Source: Rothia nasimurium (GTDB lineage: Bacteria > Actinomycetota > Actinomycetes > Actinomycetales > Micrococcaceae). Taken from it: DNA of 64,000 bases. Location of the stretch: contig NZ_CAKMSR010000004.1 of NCBI RefSeq assembly GCF_928381705.1, forward strand, positions 124,001-188,000, read 5' to 3'. Position numbers and translations under genes: made by a program. The notes beneath the pieces are model-generated. The model ran no database searches. It had not been told where the DNA came from and saw nothing but the letters and a program-made list of their open reading frames with translations. Positions 46,897 to 56,746 of this stretch are shown piece by piece. Each line of letters opens with the position of its first letter. Position 1 is the stretch's first letter.

Positions 46897-46969
46897 ATGC
46901 GGTGCTGTCAGCACAACAGTGTCTATGCTACAACACCTTGAGAGGTTTTGCTAAATACGGCCGTCGCGG

Positions 46970-47440
46970 TTAGGCATCGATGCCTAGATCTCGGCGCAGC
47001 TTTGCAACATGCCCCTTGGCCCGGACGTTGTATTGGGCGACCTCTATGATGCCCTTTTCATCGATGACGAGGGTGGAGCGAATCAGGCCTACATAGGTCT
47101 TGCCATAGTTTTTCTTTTCGCCCCAGGCTCCGTAGGCTTCCGCAACCGCGTGGTCTTCGTCAGAAAGCAGGGGGAAAGTGAGTTCCTGGTTCTCGGTGAA
47201 GGTATCGAGGGCATTGACGCTATCGGGTGAGATGCCCAGGACGGCGTACCCGTGAGAGGTGAGCGAGGCTAGATTATCTCTAAAGTCGCAGGCCTGGGTG
47301 GTGCACCCGGGGGTAGATGCCTTGGGGTAAAAGTAGACGATTATCTTCTGCCCTGCGTAGTCGGCCAGGGAGATAGTTCCACCTCCTGCAGCCGGCAGGG
47401 TGAACTGTGGTGCGGGGGTTCCCGGAGTGAGTCGTTCCAC
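46970..47440 (-). CDS. bcp: Thiol peroxidase, Bcp/PrxQ-type peroxiredoxin
   Basis: 156 aa with a GTG start; aaagga lies 5 nt upstream. FTLPAAGGGTISLADYAG and YFYPKASTPGCTTQACDFRD carry the peroxidatic Cys and, five residues on, the resolving Cys, the PrxQ arrangement. VLGISPDSVNALDTF and FPLLSDEDHAVAEAYGAWG follow. It reduces peroxides using thioredoxin or a similar donor. Divergent from the MarR-type regulator. Confidence 0.93.
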   Translation of the reverse strand: MERLTPGTPAPQFTLPAAGGGTISLADYAGQKIIVYFYPKASTPGCTTQACDFRDNLASLTSHGYAVLGISPDSVNALDTFTENQELTFPLLSDEDHAVAEAYGAWGEKKNYGKTYVGLIRSTLVIDEKGIIEVAQYNVRAKGHVAKLRRDLGIDA

Positions 47441-47550
47441 GGGCGTCCTTTCACAAAAGGTGATCAGAGTAGGGGTGCAGCTAGCAGGGGCATGCCACTG
47501 TTCACAGCTTATCAGGGGTACGTAACCCAGGATTGAGCTGAGATACAGGG

Positions 47551-47561
47551 TTGTTCAACAA
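47551..47561. promoter_or_regulatory. Palindrome TTGTTCAACAA upstream of the MarR-type gene
   Basis: A perfect 5+1+5 palindrome about 80 bp before the regulator start, in the divergent region with bcp. Its TTG-CAA ends are like MarR operators. A second imperfect inverted repeat, tataag (47610-47615) with cttata (47627-47632), overlaps the -10 box. Confidence 0.4.
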
Positions 47562-47628
47562 TTACTCAGTGTACGGTGGATTATGTCAAGCACCTGTCAT
47601 GTCTAGGCATATAAGTGGTGAGTATGCT

Positions 47629-47634
47629 TATAAT
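47629..47634 (+). promoter_or_regulatory. -10 box of the leaderless MarR-type gene
   Basis: TATAAT, a perfect consensus, ends 6 nt before ATG 47641. An upstream in-frame ATG (47551) would place this promoter inside the gene, which argues for the 47641 start. Confidence 0.65.
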
Positions 47635-47640
47635 GGTGCT

Positions 47641-48255
47641 ATGCCAGAAATTCGTAATTGGTCGATTAATCGACTCCTCTCAACTGCAGCGCGCATGCTG
47701 GAATACAGCTGGGACGATCAGCTGAAGTCACTTGGGCTCACTCATGCTGGCGTAACCGCTCTCGGCGTCATCGCCCGCGAAGGCATGATTTCACAGGTGA
47801 AAGTTGCCTCCCTTGTGGGTGTGCAGGCGCAGACCATGGGCAAAACCCTTGCCCGTCTTGAAGCACACGGCCATGTATTCCGTACCAGGAACACCATAGA
47901 TCGCCGTAGCTACCTTCTGGGTATCACCGAAGAGGGGCGGCGTGTGTTGGCTGAAGCGGAGAATATTGACCGCAAGCTGGGATCTGCCGGCGAGCTTTCA
48001 AACCCTGAATTTCGCGAAATGCTCATTCATATTATTGAAAGTCTCAACGAGCACCATGCTGGTAGTGAGGTGCTCGATGATGTCGCCGGTGAGCGCACTG
48101 CCCAGATTGGGGCTATCACTAAATCTTTAGCAGAGGCTCCGTCGGCACAAGCCGACGTACCCGAGGCTAATGTCGCGGAGCCTATCATTGAGCGCGTCAA
48201 TACCGCTGTTATGGACGTTATTACGCCAGAGATGATTGCAGAGTACCGTAAATAG
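47641..48255 (+). CDS. MarR-family-like transcriptional regulator
   Basis: 204 aa. The N-terminal part (WSINRLLSTAARMLEYSWDDQL, LTHAGVTALGVIAREG) and the wing region (VGVQAQTMGKTLARLEAHGHVFR, DRRSYLLGITEEGRRVL) form a winged helix of the MarR type. The C-terminal ~70 residues are an extra helical/acidic segment not found in standard 140-150 aa MarR proteins. Divergence from bcp suggests, but does not show, a redox or xenobiotic response. Probable self-regulation through the inverted repeat at its promoter. Confidence 0.8.
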   Translation: MPEIRNWSINRLLSTAARMLEYSWDDQLKSLGLTHAGVTALGVIAREGMISQVKVASLVGVQAQTMGKTLARLEAHGHVFRTRNTIDRRSYLLGITEEGRRVLAEAENIDRKLGSAGELSNPEFREMLIHIIESLNEHHAGSEVLDDVAGERTAQIGAITKSLAEAPSAQADVPEANVAEPIIERVNTAVMDVITPEMIAEYRK

Positions 48256-48265
48256 TGCTTCTGGG

Positions 48266-48294
48266 CCTCCTTCCGATACGGCGGGAGGTCTTCT
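48266..48294 (+). terminator. Weak terminator after the MarR-type gene
   Basis: cctcc (48266-48270) pairs with ggagg (48284-48288), with an inner ccg/cgg stem, followed by tcttctg. Short stem and poor T-run. Confidence 0.45.
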
Positions 48295-48423
48295 GTATGG
48301 GCTGTACACATACGCTTTTTATGAAGGTGCTCACAAACACCCTTTTCAGCTTGCGCGCCTCAAAAAAGCTGCGTATAGTAGAACCCGTTGCTGAGACAGA
48401 TTCTCGGTCTGACAAGTAAATAT

Positions 48424-48496
48424 GCGCCTCTAGCTCAATTGGCAGAGCAATTGACTCTTAATCAATGGGTTCTGGGTTCGAGTCCCAGGGGGCGCA
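48424..48496 (+). tRNA. tRNA-Lys (anticodon CUU)
   Basis: 73 nt. Acceptor GCGCCTC pairs with GGGGCGC (one G-U), discriminator A. Anticodon stem TTGA/TCAA with loop CTCTTAA gives anticodon CTT. The T arm is CTGGGTTCGAGTCCCAG. CCA is not encoded. A terminator follows 10 nt later. Confidence 0.95.
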
Positions 48497-48505
48497 CAGC
48501 GTAAG

Positions 48506-48540
48506 AAGCCCGACCGGTTATCCGGTCGGGCTTCTTTTCA
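48506..48540 (+). terminator. Terminator of tRNA-Lys
   Basis: aagcccgaccgg-ttat-ccggtcgggctt is a perfect 12-bp stem with a 4-nt loop, followed by cttttcattt. Confidence 0.92.
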
Positions 48541-48618
48541 TTTATCCTGGTTTGTCTGTGTCTATTTTTCAGGTGATGCCCAGTCTTTTGTATGCGGGCT
48601 TCACCATGGGGAGAAGGG

Positions 48619-49071
48619 TTAGAGCTCCCAAGCCTCAATAATGACACGCTTGAAATCTTCGATATCAAGTGCCTGGTCGAGCACGCCGCTACCTTCTGAG
48701 GTCTGTACAGTCATCTGAGGCTCGAAGGTGAGGGAAAATGAGGTGCCGTTCGTGGACTCTAGGCCAAACGAAAACTCTGAAAGAGTGAAGGTACGTGCGG
48801 CGTTGGTGTTATCGATCGAGGTGGGCGTGCCGGTACCGCGAACTTCGGGTAGAGAGAGCGGGGCAATGACGGCCTCTCGTGGGGTATCCCTGTAGCCAAT
48901 GAGGAAATGGCTTTGACCCTCTTCCTGGCGGGATGCTACATCGGGGTTTCGGTAGATAGATGAACCTGTAGCAAAAACCAGGTTGTAGGCCCCATAGTTA
49001 ATAATCTGACTATCGAAGACAGTATGCAGGGCCTTGGCGATTTCACTACTGGTGAGCTGGGGTTCAGTCAT
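48619..49071 (-). CDS. Hypothetical protein
   Basis: 150 aa, soluble, with no signal peptide, membrane segment or Cys. Recognisable only as a globular alpha/beta protein: SSEIAKALHTVFDSQIINYG, a central SHFLIGYRDTPREAVIAPL, and a beta-rich end, FSFGLESTNGTSFSLTFEP. No family recognised. A TAGACT box 6 nt before the ATG supports it being a real, leaderless gene. It stands alone between tRNA-Lys and the ilv leader. Confidence 0.65.
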   Translation of the reverse strand: MTEPQLTSSEIAKALHTVFDSQIINYGAYNLVFATGSSIYRNPDVASRQEEGQSHFLIGYRDTPREAVIAPLSLPEVRGTGTPTSIDNTNAARTFTLSEFSFGLESTNGTSFSLTFEPQMTVQTSEGSGVLDQALDIEDFKRVIIEAWEL

Positions 49072-49077
49072 GTCATC

Positions 49078-49083
49078 AGTCTA
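49078..49083 (-). promoter_or_regulatory. Probable -10 box of the hypothetical gene at 48619-49071
   Basis: TAGACT on the minus strand followed by gatgac and the ATG. Fits the leaderless pattern seen elsewhere in the window. The rest of the 431-bp gap, up to about 49244, shows nothing recognisable. Confidence 0.5.
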
Positions 49084-49244
49084 CGTGCTATAAGTGTTAT
49101 CTTGCCCAGAAAAGTACTGCTGATTGCCTAAAAGTCTTTAAATGACAATGTGCAAGTTTGTGTCGACTCGCCGAGATTGAGGCGCAGAGGCTTCCTTGTA
49201 GTGTCTTGATGTGTGAAAATGTTGTGTCACATTCTAAGACCGGT

Positions 49245-49274
49245 TTGACCGGTGTGCCCTTGAGCACCAAGAAT
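49245..49274 (+). promoter_or_regulatory. Probable ilv operon promoter
   Basis: TTGACC (49245-49250), an 18-nt spacer and AAGAAT (49269-49274), ending 7 nt before the ATG of the leader peptide at 49282. The transcript would begin at or next to that ATG. The -10 box matches TANNNT except at its first base. Confidence 0.5.
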
Positions 49275-49281
49275 AAAGGGT

Positions 49282-49347
49282 ATGACAACACGCCAGCAGT
49301 CACAGATTATTCTTGTGGTGCGACTCGTGAACGAGTGCGCAGCATAA
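49282..49347 (+). CDS. ilvB leader peptide (branched-chain amino-acid attenuator)
   Basis: 21 codons: MTTRQQSQ, then IILVVRLV, then NECAA and TAA. Seven of eight residues in the middle are Ile, Leu or Val, the regulatory amino acids of ilvBNC. Ribosome stalling there when Ile, Val or Leu charging is low would free the downstream antiterminator. The only Shine-Dalgarno-like sequence (aaaggg) is one base from the ATG, too close, so the leader itself is probably translated from a leaderless mRNA. Too short for standard gene calling. Confidence 0.85.
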   Translation: MTTRQQSQIILVVRLVNECAA

Positions 49348-49406
49348 GTCTTTGATGTGTCTTACGGCGTGCGCACCCTTCGCTCAACCAAGCGGAGGGT
49401 TTTTTT
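49335..49406 (+). terminator. ilvB attenuator: antiterminator and terminator hairpins
   Basis: Terminator: cccttcgct (49376-49384) with agcggaggg (49391-49399), one G-T pair, 6-nt loop, then seven T (49400-49406). Alternative: gtgcgcagcataag (49335-49348) can pair with cttacggcgtgcgcac (about 49361-49376), overlapping the leader stop and touching the terminator's left arm. This mutually exclusive pair is the layout of ribosome-mediated attenuation. Confidence 0.85.
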
Positions 49407-49502
49407 CTAGGTTTATACCGCAACCCGGCACTACCTACACCCAACGGGCGTACCCATCCGCTCACACACAAGATCATCTTCAGACCATCGCGAGGATCAC
49501 CA

Positions 49503-51341
49503 ATGACAGCGGGAAATCCCATCAACCCTGCAGATCTAGCTAAAAACCTGGGCAACCGTAGCAGCTCAGAAACCTCACCGGTAGAGCGCATGACCGGCTC
49601 TCAAGCCATCGTCCGCTCCCTCGAAGAACTGGGTGTAACCGATATCTTCGGCCTGCCCGGCGGCGCGATTCTGCCCACCTATGACCCCCTCTTTGATTCT
49701 GAAAAGCTCAACCACATCCTGGTGCGCCACGAACAGGGGGCAGGGCACGCAGCAGAAGGCTACGCGATTGCCAGCGGTAAGGTCGGCGTAGCTATCGCCA
49801 CCTCGGGCCCCGGCGCCACCAACCTGCTCACCGCCATCGCAGACGCCAATATGGATTCTGTGCCCCTGGTGTGCATCACCGGCCAGGTCTCTTCAAAGGT
49901 GATTGGCACCGACGCCTTCCAGGAAGCCGACATCGTGGGCATGACCATGCCCATCACCAAGCACTCCTTCATGGTGCGCGATGCCCAAGAGATTCCCCGC
50001 TGCATCGCCACCGCCTTCAAAATCGCTGCAACCGGCCGACCGGGCCCCGTCCTCGTTGACATTACCAAGGACGCCCAGCAGGGCATGATGGACTTCTCCT
50101 GGCCGCCCGCTAACACCGACCCCCGCGGCTACAATCCCGTCACCCGCGGCCACTCCAAGCAGATTCGCGAAGCGGCCAAGCTTATTACCGAGTCCCAGCG
50201 CCCCGTCCTCTATGTAGGCGGCGGTGTCGTCCGCGCTGAAGCGTCCGACGAGCTGCTCAAGCTTGCTAAAACCATCGGTGCCCCCGTCGTCACCACCCTG
50301 ACCGCCCGCGGTGCTTACCCCGACTCAGACCCCCAGAACCTGGGTATGCCGGGCATGCACGGTACGGTACCTGCTGTAACCGCCATGCAGAAGTCTGACC
50401 TGCTTATTGCCCTGGGTGCCCGTTTTGACGACCGCGTCACCGGCGTCGTCTCGGAATTTGCTCCGCACGCTAAGGTCATCCACGTCGATGTAGACCCCGC
50501 AGAAATCTCAAAGATTCGTATTGCCGACGTACCCATCGTGGGGGATCTGCGCTACGTGCTTCCCGAGCTTAACGAGATTCTCGAGGGCGAGTTTGCTTCT
50601 GAACTTCCCGACCTTTCGGACTGGTGGAAGCTGGTTAATCGGTTCAAGGAAACCTTCCTGCTGGGCTACACCAAGACTGACGACGGCCTGGGCTCTCCCC
50701 AGTACGTCATCGAAAAGCTGAGTGAGCTCACCGGCCCCGATGCCTACTACGTCACCGGTGTGGGCCAGCACCAGATGTGGGCAGCCCAGTTTATCCAGAG
50801 CGAAAACCCCCGCCACTTCATCAACTCAGCGGGTCTGGGCACCATGGGCTTCTCTGTTCCCGCTGCAATGGGTGTCAAGGTTGCCTTCCCCGACTCCGTC
50901 GTATGGGCTATTGACGGTGACGGTTGCTTCCAGATGACCAACCAGGAACTAGCTACCTGCGTGCAGAACAACATTCCCATCAAGGTTGCCATCATCAACA
51001 ACTCTTCCCTGGGCATGGTGCGCCAGTGGCAGAACCTCTTCTACGATGGGCGCTACTCCAACACCCATCTCAAGACCGGCATGGGTACCGAGCGAGTACC
51101 TGACTTCGTCAAACTGGCTGAAGCCTATGGTTGCGCCGCCCTACGCTGTGAGAGCGATGAGGATGTTGAGGAAACCATCAAGCAGGCCCTGGCCATTAAC
51201 GACCGTCCTGTCGTCGTGGACTTCAACGTCAGCCCCGATGCCCTGGTCTGGCCTATGGTGCCCGCGGGTGTGTCCAACGACCAGATTCAGATTGCTAAAG
51301 ATATCTCACCCTCCTGGGGCGAAGATGAGGAGATGCTATGA
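49503..51341 (+). CDS. ilvB: Acetolactate synthase large subunit
   Basis: 612 aa, gagga 7 nt before the ATG. The ThDP enzyme shows [33 protein letters not shown] with the catalytic Glu, [12 protein letters not shown], and the ThDP-binding [19 protein letters not shown] (GDG...NN). It condenses pyruvate with pyruvate or 2-ketobutyrate as the first step of Val/Leu/Ile synthesis. An N-terminal extension of ~28 residues precedes the domain. Controlled by the attenuator at 49282-49406. Overlaps ilvN by ATGA. Confidence 0.97.
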   Translation: MTAGNPINPADLAKNLGNRSSSETSPVERMTGSQAIVRSLEELGVTDIFGLPGGAILPTYDPLFDSEKLNHILVRHEQGAGHAAEGYAIASGKVGVAIATSGPGATNLLTAIADANMDSVPLVCITGQVSSKVIGTDAFQEADIVGMTMPITKHSFMVRDAQEIPRCIATAFKIAATGRPGPVLVDITKDAQQGMMDFSWPPANTDPRGYNPVTRGHSKQIREAAKLITESQRPVLYVGGGVVRAEASDELLKLAKTIGAPVVTTLTARGAYPDSDPQNLGMPGMHGTVPAVTAMQKSDLLIALGARFDDRVTGVVSEFAPHAKVIHVDVDPAEISKIRIADVPIVGDLRYVLPELNEILEGEFASELPDLSDWWKLVNRFKETFLLGYTKTDDGLGSPQYVIEKLSELTGPDAYYVTGVGQHQMWAAQFIQSENPRHFINSAGLGTMGFSVPAAMGVKVAFPDSVVWAIDGDGCFQMTNQELATCVQNNIPIKVAIINNSSLGMVRQWQNLFYDGRYSNTHLKTGMGTERVPDFVKLAEAYGCAALRCESDEDVEETIKQALAINDRPVVVDFNVSPDALVWPMVPAGVSNDQIQIAKDISPSWGEDEEML

Positions 51342-51847
51342 GCCGCCACACCCTCTCGGTTCTTGTAGAAGATAAGCCCGGCGTGCTGGCCAGAGTCTCA
51401 GGCCTCTTTGCCCGCCGCATGTTTAATATTGACTCCCTGGCCGTGGGCCCCACCGAAGTTCCGGGTATCTCCCGCATTACCGTAGTGGTGGACGCAGAAG
51501 GGGTGCTTCTAGAGCAGGTGACCAAGCAGCTCAATAAGCTGATTCATGTGCTGAAGATTGTGGAACTGCCCGATGAACAGTCGGCCCAGCGCGACCACAT
51601 TCTCATTAAGGTCAAGGCGGACGCGGCAGCCCGCATCCAGGTCACCCAGGCCGCCGACCTCTTCCGCGCCAAGATTGTGGACGTCTCTACCGAGTCCGTC
51701 ATTATCGAGGCCACCGGCTCTGCCAATAAGATTGACGCCCTGCTTGAGGTGCTTGAGCCCTTCGGCGTCCGTGAGATTGTGCGCGCTGGCACCATCGGGC
51801 TTTCTCGCGGCCCCCGCTCCATGAGCGAAAAGGCCCTGCGCGGCTAG
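51338..51847 (+). CDS. ilvN: Acetolactate synthase regulatory subunit
   Basis: 169 aa. The N-terminal ACT domain reads [37 protein letters not shown], and a second small domain contains [16 protein letters not shown] and [19 protein letters not shown]. It activates IlvB and gives valine feedback inhibition. Start ATG inside the ilvB stop (ATGA), so it is translationally coupled. Confidence 0.96.
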   Translation: MSRHTLSVLVEDKPGVLARVSGLFARRMFNIDSLAVGPTEVPGISRITVVVDAEGVLLEQVTKQLNKLIHVLKIVELPDEQSAQRDHILIKVKADAAARIQVTQAADLFRAKIVDVSTESVIIEATGSANKIDALLEVLEPFGVREIVRAGTIGLSRGPRSMSEKALRG

Positions 51848-51953
51848 GCGAAGAGCCGCCCAAAAATATCGTTCCAAAATATGAAACCTGCGTCTCAAAA
51901 TCAGCCGAACCTACTAGGCTAGAGACTAACGGTTCATCACAACCAAGGTTTAG

Positions 51954-53024
<1,071 letters not shown>

Positions 53025-53061
53025 GCCAAGCTACTCTCACCTGCACCAGCAGTGAACTCTC

Positions 53062-53106
53062 AAGAGCCGGCTACCTCACCCACCCAGGGCAAGGTAGCCG
53101 GCTCTT
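53062..53106 (+). terminator. Hairpin after ilvC
   Basis: aagagccggctacct (53062-53076) and aggtagccggctctt (53092-53106) form a perfect 15-bp stem with a 15-nt loop. There is no clear T-run. Confidence 0.75.
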
Positions 53107-53111
53107 GCCAA

Positions 53112-53129
53112 CCCCCAGTAAACTGGGGG
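53112..53129. promoter_or_regulatory. Palindrome in the serA upstream region
   Basis: cccccagt-aa-actggggg is a perfect 8-bp inverted repeat with a 2-nt centre. TAAACT (53119-53124) inside it fits a -10 box, so the palindrome may be an operator over the serA promoter. A second stem, gctacag/ctgtagc (53139-53145/53158-53164), would lie in the resulting ~150-nt 5' leader. Confidence 0.4.
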
Positions 53130-53280
53130 AGCGGTCTCGCTACAGCCGTACGGTGAACTGTAGCCTAACCACCGCACTCCTGCTCTCACCAGAGCACCCC
53201 TACCAGCGGCGTCCTTAGGGTCCGAAGCGCCAGCTGCCCCACTTTCTCTAACCGTCACCCGCTATCTAAGGAAACCACCT

Positions 53281-54876
53281 GTGACTGCAAAACCCGTCGT
53301 TCTGCTCGCTGAAGAACTCTCACCCGCCACCGTTGAAGCCCTGGGCCCCGATTTTGAAATCCGCTCCTGCGACGGCGCCAACCGCGAAGAACTCATCCCC
53401 GCCATTGCAGATGTAGATGCCATTCTGGTTCGCTCAGCAACTCAAGTGGACGCCGAAGCCATCGCTGCAGCCAAGAAACTCAAGGTCATTGCCCGTGCGG
53501 GTGTAGGCCTCGATAACGTAGACATCAAGGCCGCCACCAAGGCCGGCGTCATGGTAGTCAATGCTCCCACCTCTAACGTCATTTCCGCAGCAGAGCTCAC
53601 CGTCGGGCACATCCTGGGCCTGGCCCGTAACATCGCTGCTGCCGACGCTTCCATGAAGGCAGGCCAGTGGAAGCGCTCCGCCTTCTCAGGCGTTGAGCTC
53701 TTTGAAAAGACCATCGGCATTATCGGCCTGGGCCGAATCGGTGGTCTGGTTGCAGAGCGCCTCAAGGCCTTCGGCACCGAGATTATCGCCTACGACCCTT
53801 TCGTAACCTCAGCCCGCGCAGCAGCCCTGGGCGCAGAACTGGTTGAGCTGGATGAGCTGGTAGAGCGCTCTGACTTCATCACCATCCACATGCCCCGCAC
53901 CCCCGAAACCCTGGGCATGATCAACGCCGAGAGCTTCAAGAAGATGAAGAAGACCGCTTACGTGGTCAACGTAGCCCGCGGTGGCCTGATCGACGAAGCA
54001 GACCTCGACGCAGCCCTGCGCTCGGGCGAAATTGCTGGTGCCGCCATTGACGTCTACGTCAAGGAACCCGCCAAGAACGTACCCTTTGTTGAGCTGCCCA
54101 ACGTCGTTGCCACCCCCCACCTGGGTGCCTCCACCTTCGAAGCCCAGGAAAAGGCCGGTATCTCGGTTGCAAAATCTGTACGTCTGGCCCTTGAAGGCGA
54201 CCTGGTGCCCGACGCCGTCAACGTCGCAGGCGGCGCCATCGACAAGGACGTCCGCCCCGGCGTCCCCCTGGCAGAGAAGGTCGGCCGCATCCTCACCGCC
54301 ATCGGCGGCGACGAAGCCCTCACCCGCGTCGAGGTCAAGATCGCCGGTGAAATCGCCACCAAGGACGTCACCTCCCTCAAGCTCTCAGCCCTCAAGGGTG
54401 TCTTCACCGACGTCGTCTCAGACAAGGTTTCCTACGTCAACGCCCCCGTGCTAGCCGAACAGCGCGGCGTTGAGGTCGAGCTGGCCACCACCACCGATAC
54501 CGAGTACTTCCGCAACGAAACCGTACTCACCGGTGCTCTCGCTAACGGTGAAGTGGTCTCCGTCGCCGGTACCGTCACCGGCCCCAAGCTCATCGAAAAA
54601 CTGACCAACGTCAACGGTTACGATATCGAAATCCCCATCACCGACCACATGCTGGTACTCGAATACGAAGACCGCCCGGGCGTCATTGCCGCTATCGGTA
54701 CCCTGCTGGGCACCGCCTCCATCAACATCGCCGGTATGCAGGTCTCCCGCAACGACAAGAAGGCTGAAGCCCTCTGCGTCCTTGCCCTGGACTCAGCCCT
54801 CTCAGCCGAGGTGCTCGAATCCATCAAGCGCGTGGTCAACGCCTCCCGCGCGGCGGTTATTAACCTGGCTGACTAA
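53281..54876 (+). CDS. serA: D-3-phosphoglycerate dehydrogenase
   Basis: 531 aa with a GTG start, aagga about 8 nt upstream. The catalytic and NAD domains show IGLGRIGGLVAERLKAFG, NVARGGLIDEADLDAAL (catalytic Arg region) and ATPHLGASTFEAQEKAG (catalytic His). The ~530-aa length includes the intervening ASB domain and a C-terminal ACT domain (MLVLEYEDRPGVIAAIGTLL), the serine-feedback site. This is the long, mycobacterial-type enzyme. First step of serine synthesis, preceded by its own leader. Confidence 0.97.
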   Translation: MTAKPVVLLAEELSPATVEALGPDFEIRSCDGANREELIPAIADVDAILVRSATQVDAEAIAAAKKLKVIARAGVGLDNVDIKAATKAGVMVVNAPTSNVISAAELTVGHILGLARNIAAADASMKAGQWKRSAFSGVELFEKTIGIIGLGRIGGLVAERLKAFGTEIIAYDPFVTSARAAALGAELVELDELVERSDFITIHMPRTPETLGMINAESFKKMKKTAYVVNVARGGLIDEADLDAALRSGEIAGAAIDVYVKEPAKNVPFVELPNVVATPHLGASTFEAQEKAGISVAKSVRLALEGDLVPDAVNVAGGAIDKDVRPGVPLAEKVGRILTAIGGDEALTRVEVKIAGEIATKDVTSLKLSALKGVFTDVVSDKVSYVNAPVLAEQRGVEVELATTTDTEYFRNETVLTGALANGEVVSVAGTVTGPKLIEKLTNVNGYDIEIPITDHMLVLEYEDRPGVIAAIGTLLGTASINIAGMQVSRNDKKAEALCVLALDSALSAEVLESIKRVVNASRAAVINLAD

Positions 54877-54883
54877 ACGAAGT

Positions 54884-55052
54884 CGCGGGTAGGCTTTCCC
54901 TTGCCGACTAACCTTCTTGGTCTCGCGCTGGGGCGCTCTACAATCATGCAACCTCGCAAGCTCGGTTGATTCGCTCAGGATTTCTTTTTCGCTTTGCGGA
55001 AACCTTTGCTCATCCCAGCCAGTCGGCTCCGGGAAAGCCTACCCGCGCCTTT
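54884..55052. repeat. Long-armed inverted repeat between serA and metG
   Basis: cgcgggtaggctttccc (54884-54900) and its exact reverse complement (55031-55047) are 17-bp arms around 130 nt. Just inside, gccgact (54903-54909) pairs with agtcggc (55021-55027). The right arm is followed by cctttttccc, so the folded RNA could end transcription of serA. The interior is not open in any convincing frame. Similar in design to the element at 32325-32437. Confidence 0.75.
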
Positions 55053-55094
55053 TTCCCGTGTGAAATAGCGTTCGCAGTGGTTGGTGTAAACGGG

Positions 55095-55100
55095 TAAAGT
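55095..55100 (+). promoter_or_regulatory. -10 box of leaderless metG
   Basis: TAAAGT ends 7 nt before ATG 55108, with TTCGCA 18 nt upstream as a fair -35. No ribosome-binding site precedes the start. Confidence 0.55.
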
Positions 55101-55107
55101 GGTAGCT

Positions 55108-56649
55108 ATGACTTCTATCCCGTACTACATCACCACTGCGATTTCTTACCCCAACGGTGCCCCTCATATCGGGCACGCCTACGAGGTTATTGCCGCCGAC
55201 ACCATGGCCCGCTTCAAGAAGCTTGACGGCTTTGACGTGCGCTTCATGACCGGTACCGATGAGCACGGGCAGAAGATGCAGACCACCGCTGCTAAACAGG
55301 GCAAGACCCCCAAGGAACTGGCCGACGAGAACTCAGCCCGCTTCCGCGCTATGGCTGATCTGGTAGGTGCCGACTACGACCGCTTCATCCGCACCACCGA
55401 TGCCGACCACTACGCTGCCTCTCAGGCCATCTGGAAGAAGATGGAGGAGAACGGCGACATCTACCTCGATAAGTACGCCGGCTGGTACTCCGTGCGCGAC
55501 GAGGCCTACTACACCGAAGACGAAACCGAGGTGCGCGACGGCGTCCGCTACGCCATTTCAACCGGCACCGAGGTTGAATGGACCGAAGAGGAATCTTACT
55601 TCTTCCGTCTCTCCAAGTACGGCGACCGCCTGCTGGAGCTCTACTCCACCGAGGGCTTCGTCTACCCCGAATCCCGCCGCAATGAGCTGGCCGCCTTCAT
55701 CAAGAACGGCCTGACCGACCTCTCCATCTCCCGCACCACCTTTGACTGGGGCGTACCTGTACCCGGCAACGACAAGCACGTCATGTACGTCTGGGTGGAC
55801 GCCCTGACCAACTACATCACCGGCCTGGGCTACCCCGATACCGAGGGCGAACTCTTCACCAAGTACTGGCCCGCTGATCTTCACCTGATTGGTAAGGACA
55901 TCACTCGCTTCCACGCCATCTACTGGCCCGCCTTCCTCTGGTCAGCCGGCCTTGAAATCCCCAAGCGGGTCTTCGGCCACGGCTTCCTGCTGGTTGACGG
56001 CGAGAAGATGAGCAAGTCCATCGGCAACGTAGTTGACCCTGCCGATCTGGTCGCCAGCTTCGGCCTGGACCAGCTGCGCTTCTTCCTGCTGCGCGATGTC
56101 TCCTTCGGCCAGGACGGCTCCTACTCAGCCGAAGGTATCAAGAACCGCATTAACTCCGACCTAGCCAACGACCTGGGTAACCTGGCCCAGCGCTCCCTCT
56201 CCATGGTCGCCAAGAACTGCGACGGCAAGGTTCCTGCTCATGGCACCTTCACCGCAGAAGACACCGCCATGCTTGAGATGGCAGCTGCCCTGTACGATCC
56301 CGTCCGTGCTGACTTCGACGAACAGGCCTTCCACCGCGCCCTGGAGCGTATCTGGCAGGTCGTGGGCGAAGCCAACCGCTACTTCACTGCCCAGGAGCCC
56401 TGGAAGCTGCGCAAGACCAACCTGGAGCGCATGAACACCGTGCTTTATGTAACCGCCGAGGTACTCCGCATCGTCGCTACCCTCACCCAGCCGGTTATGC
56501 CCACATCCATGGGCAAGATGCTTGACCTGCTGGCGGTTGCTCCCGAGAACCGCCTCTTCGCAGCGCTTGATCAAGCCCTGGTACCCGGTACCGAGCTGCC
56601 CGCCCCGGCCCCTATCTTCCCCCGCTATGAGGAGCCCAAGAGCGCCTAA
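55108..56649 (+). CDS. metG: Methionyl-tRNA synthetase
   Basis: 513 aa from the ATG at 55108; the frame also has a GTG at 55099 lying inside the -10 box. The HIGH motif is [12 protein letters not shown] and the KMSKS motif [12 protein letters not shown]. The [11 protein letters not shown] segment is conserved. The sequence lacks the CxxC zinc knuckles of the E. coli type and the C-terminal dimer domain, so it is the short monomeric form. It charges tRNA-Met for initiation and elongation. Confidence 0.96.
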   Translation: MTSIPYYITTAISYPNGAPHIGHAYEVIAADTMARFKKLDGFDVRFMTGTDEHGQKMQTTAAKQGKTPKELADENSARFRAMADLVGADYDRFIRTTDADHYAASQAIWKKMEENGDIYLDKYAGWYSVRDEAYYTEDETEVRDGVRYAISTGTEVEWTEEESYFFRLSKYGDRLLELYSTEGFVYPESRRNELAAFIKNGLTDLSISRTTFDWGVPVPGNDKHVMYVWVDALTNYITGLGYPDTEGELFTKYWPADLHLIGKDITRFHAIYWPAFLWSAGLEIPKRVFGHGFLLVDGEKMSKSIGNVVDPADLVASFGLDQLRFFLLRDVSFGQDGSYSAEGIKNRINSDLANDLGNLAQRSLSMVAKNCDGKVPAHGTFTAEDTAMLEMAAALYDPVRADFDEQAFHRALERIWQVVGEANRYFTAQEPWKLRKTNLERMNTVLYVTAEVLRIVATLTQPVMPTSMGKMLDLLAVAPENRLFAALDQALVPGTELPAPAPIFPRYEEPKSA

Positions 56650-56678
56650 GTCGCTGATAAGGCTTCACCTAAAACCTC

Positions 56679-56727
56679 AGGACGCGGCCCCCACCTTTCA
56701 GAGCGAAAGGCGGGGGCCGCGTCCTTA
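56679..56727 (+). terminator. Terminator of metG
   Basis: aggacgcggcccccacctttc (56679-56699) pairs with gaaaggcgggggccgcgtcct (56705-56725) with one A-C mismatch and a 5-nt loop; tattcc follows. The outer arms carry AGGACGC/GCGTCCT. Confidence 0.85.
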
Positions 56728-56746
56728 TTCCTAAAAATCTTTAGGG

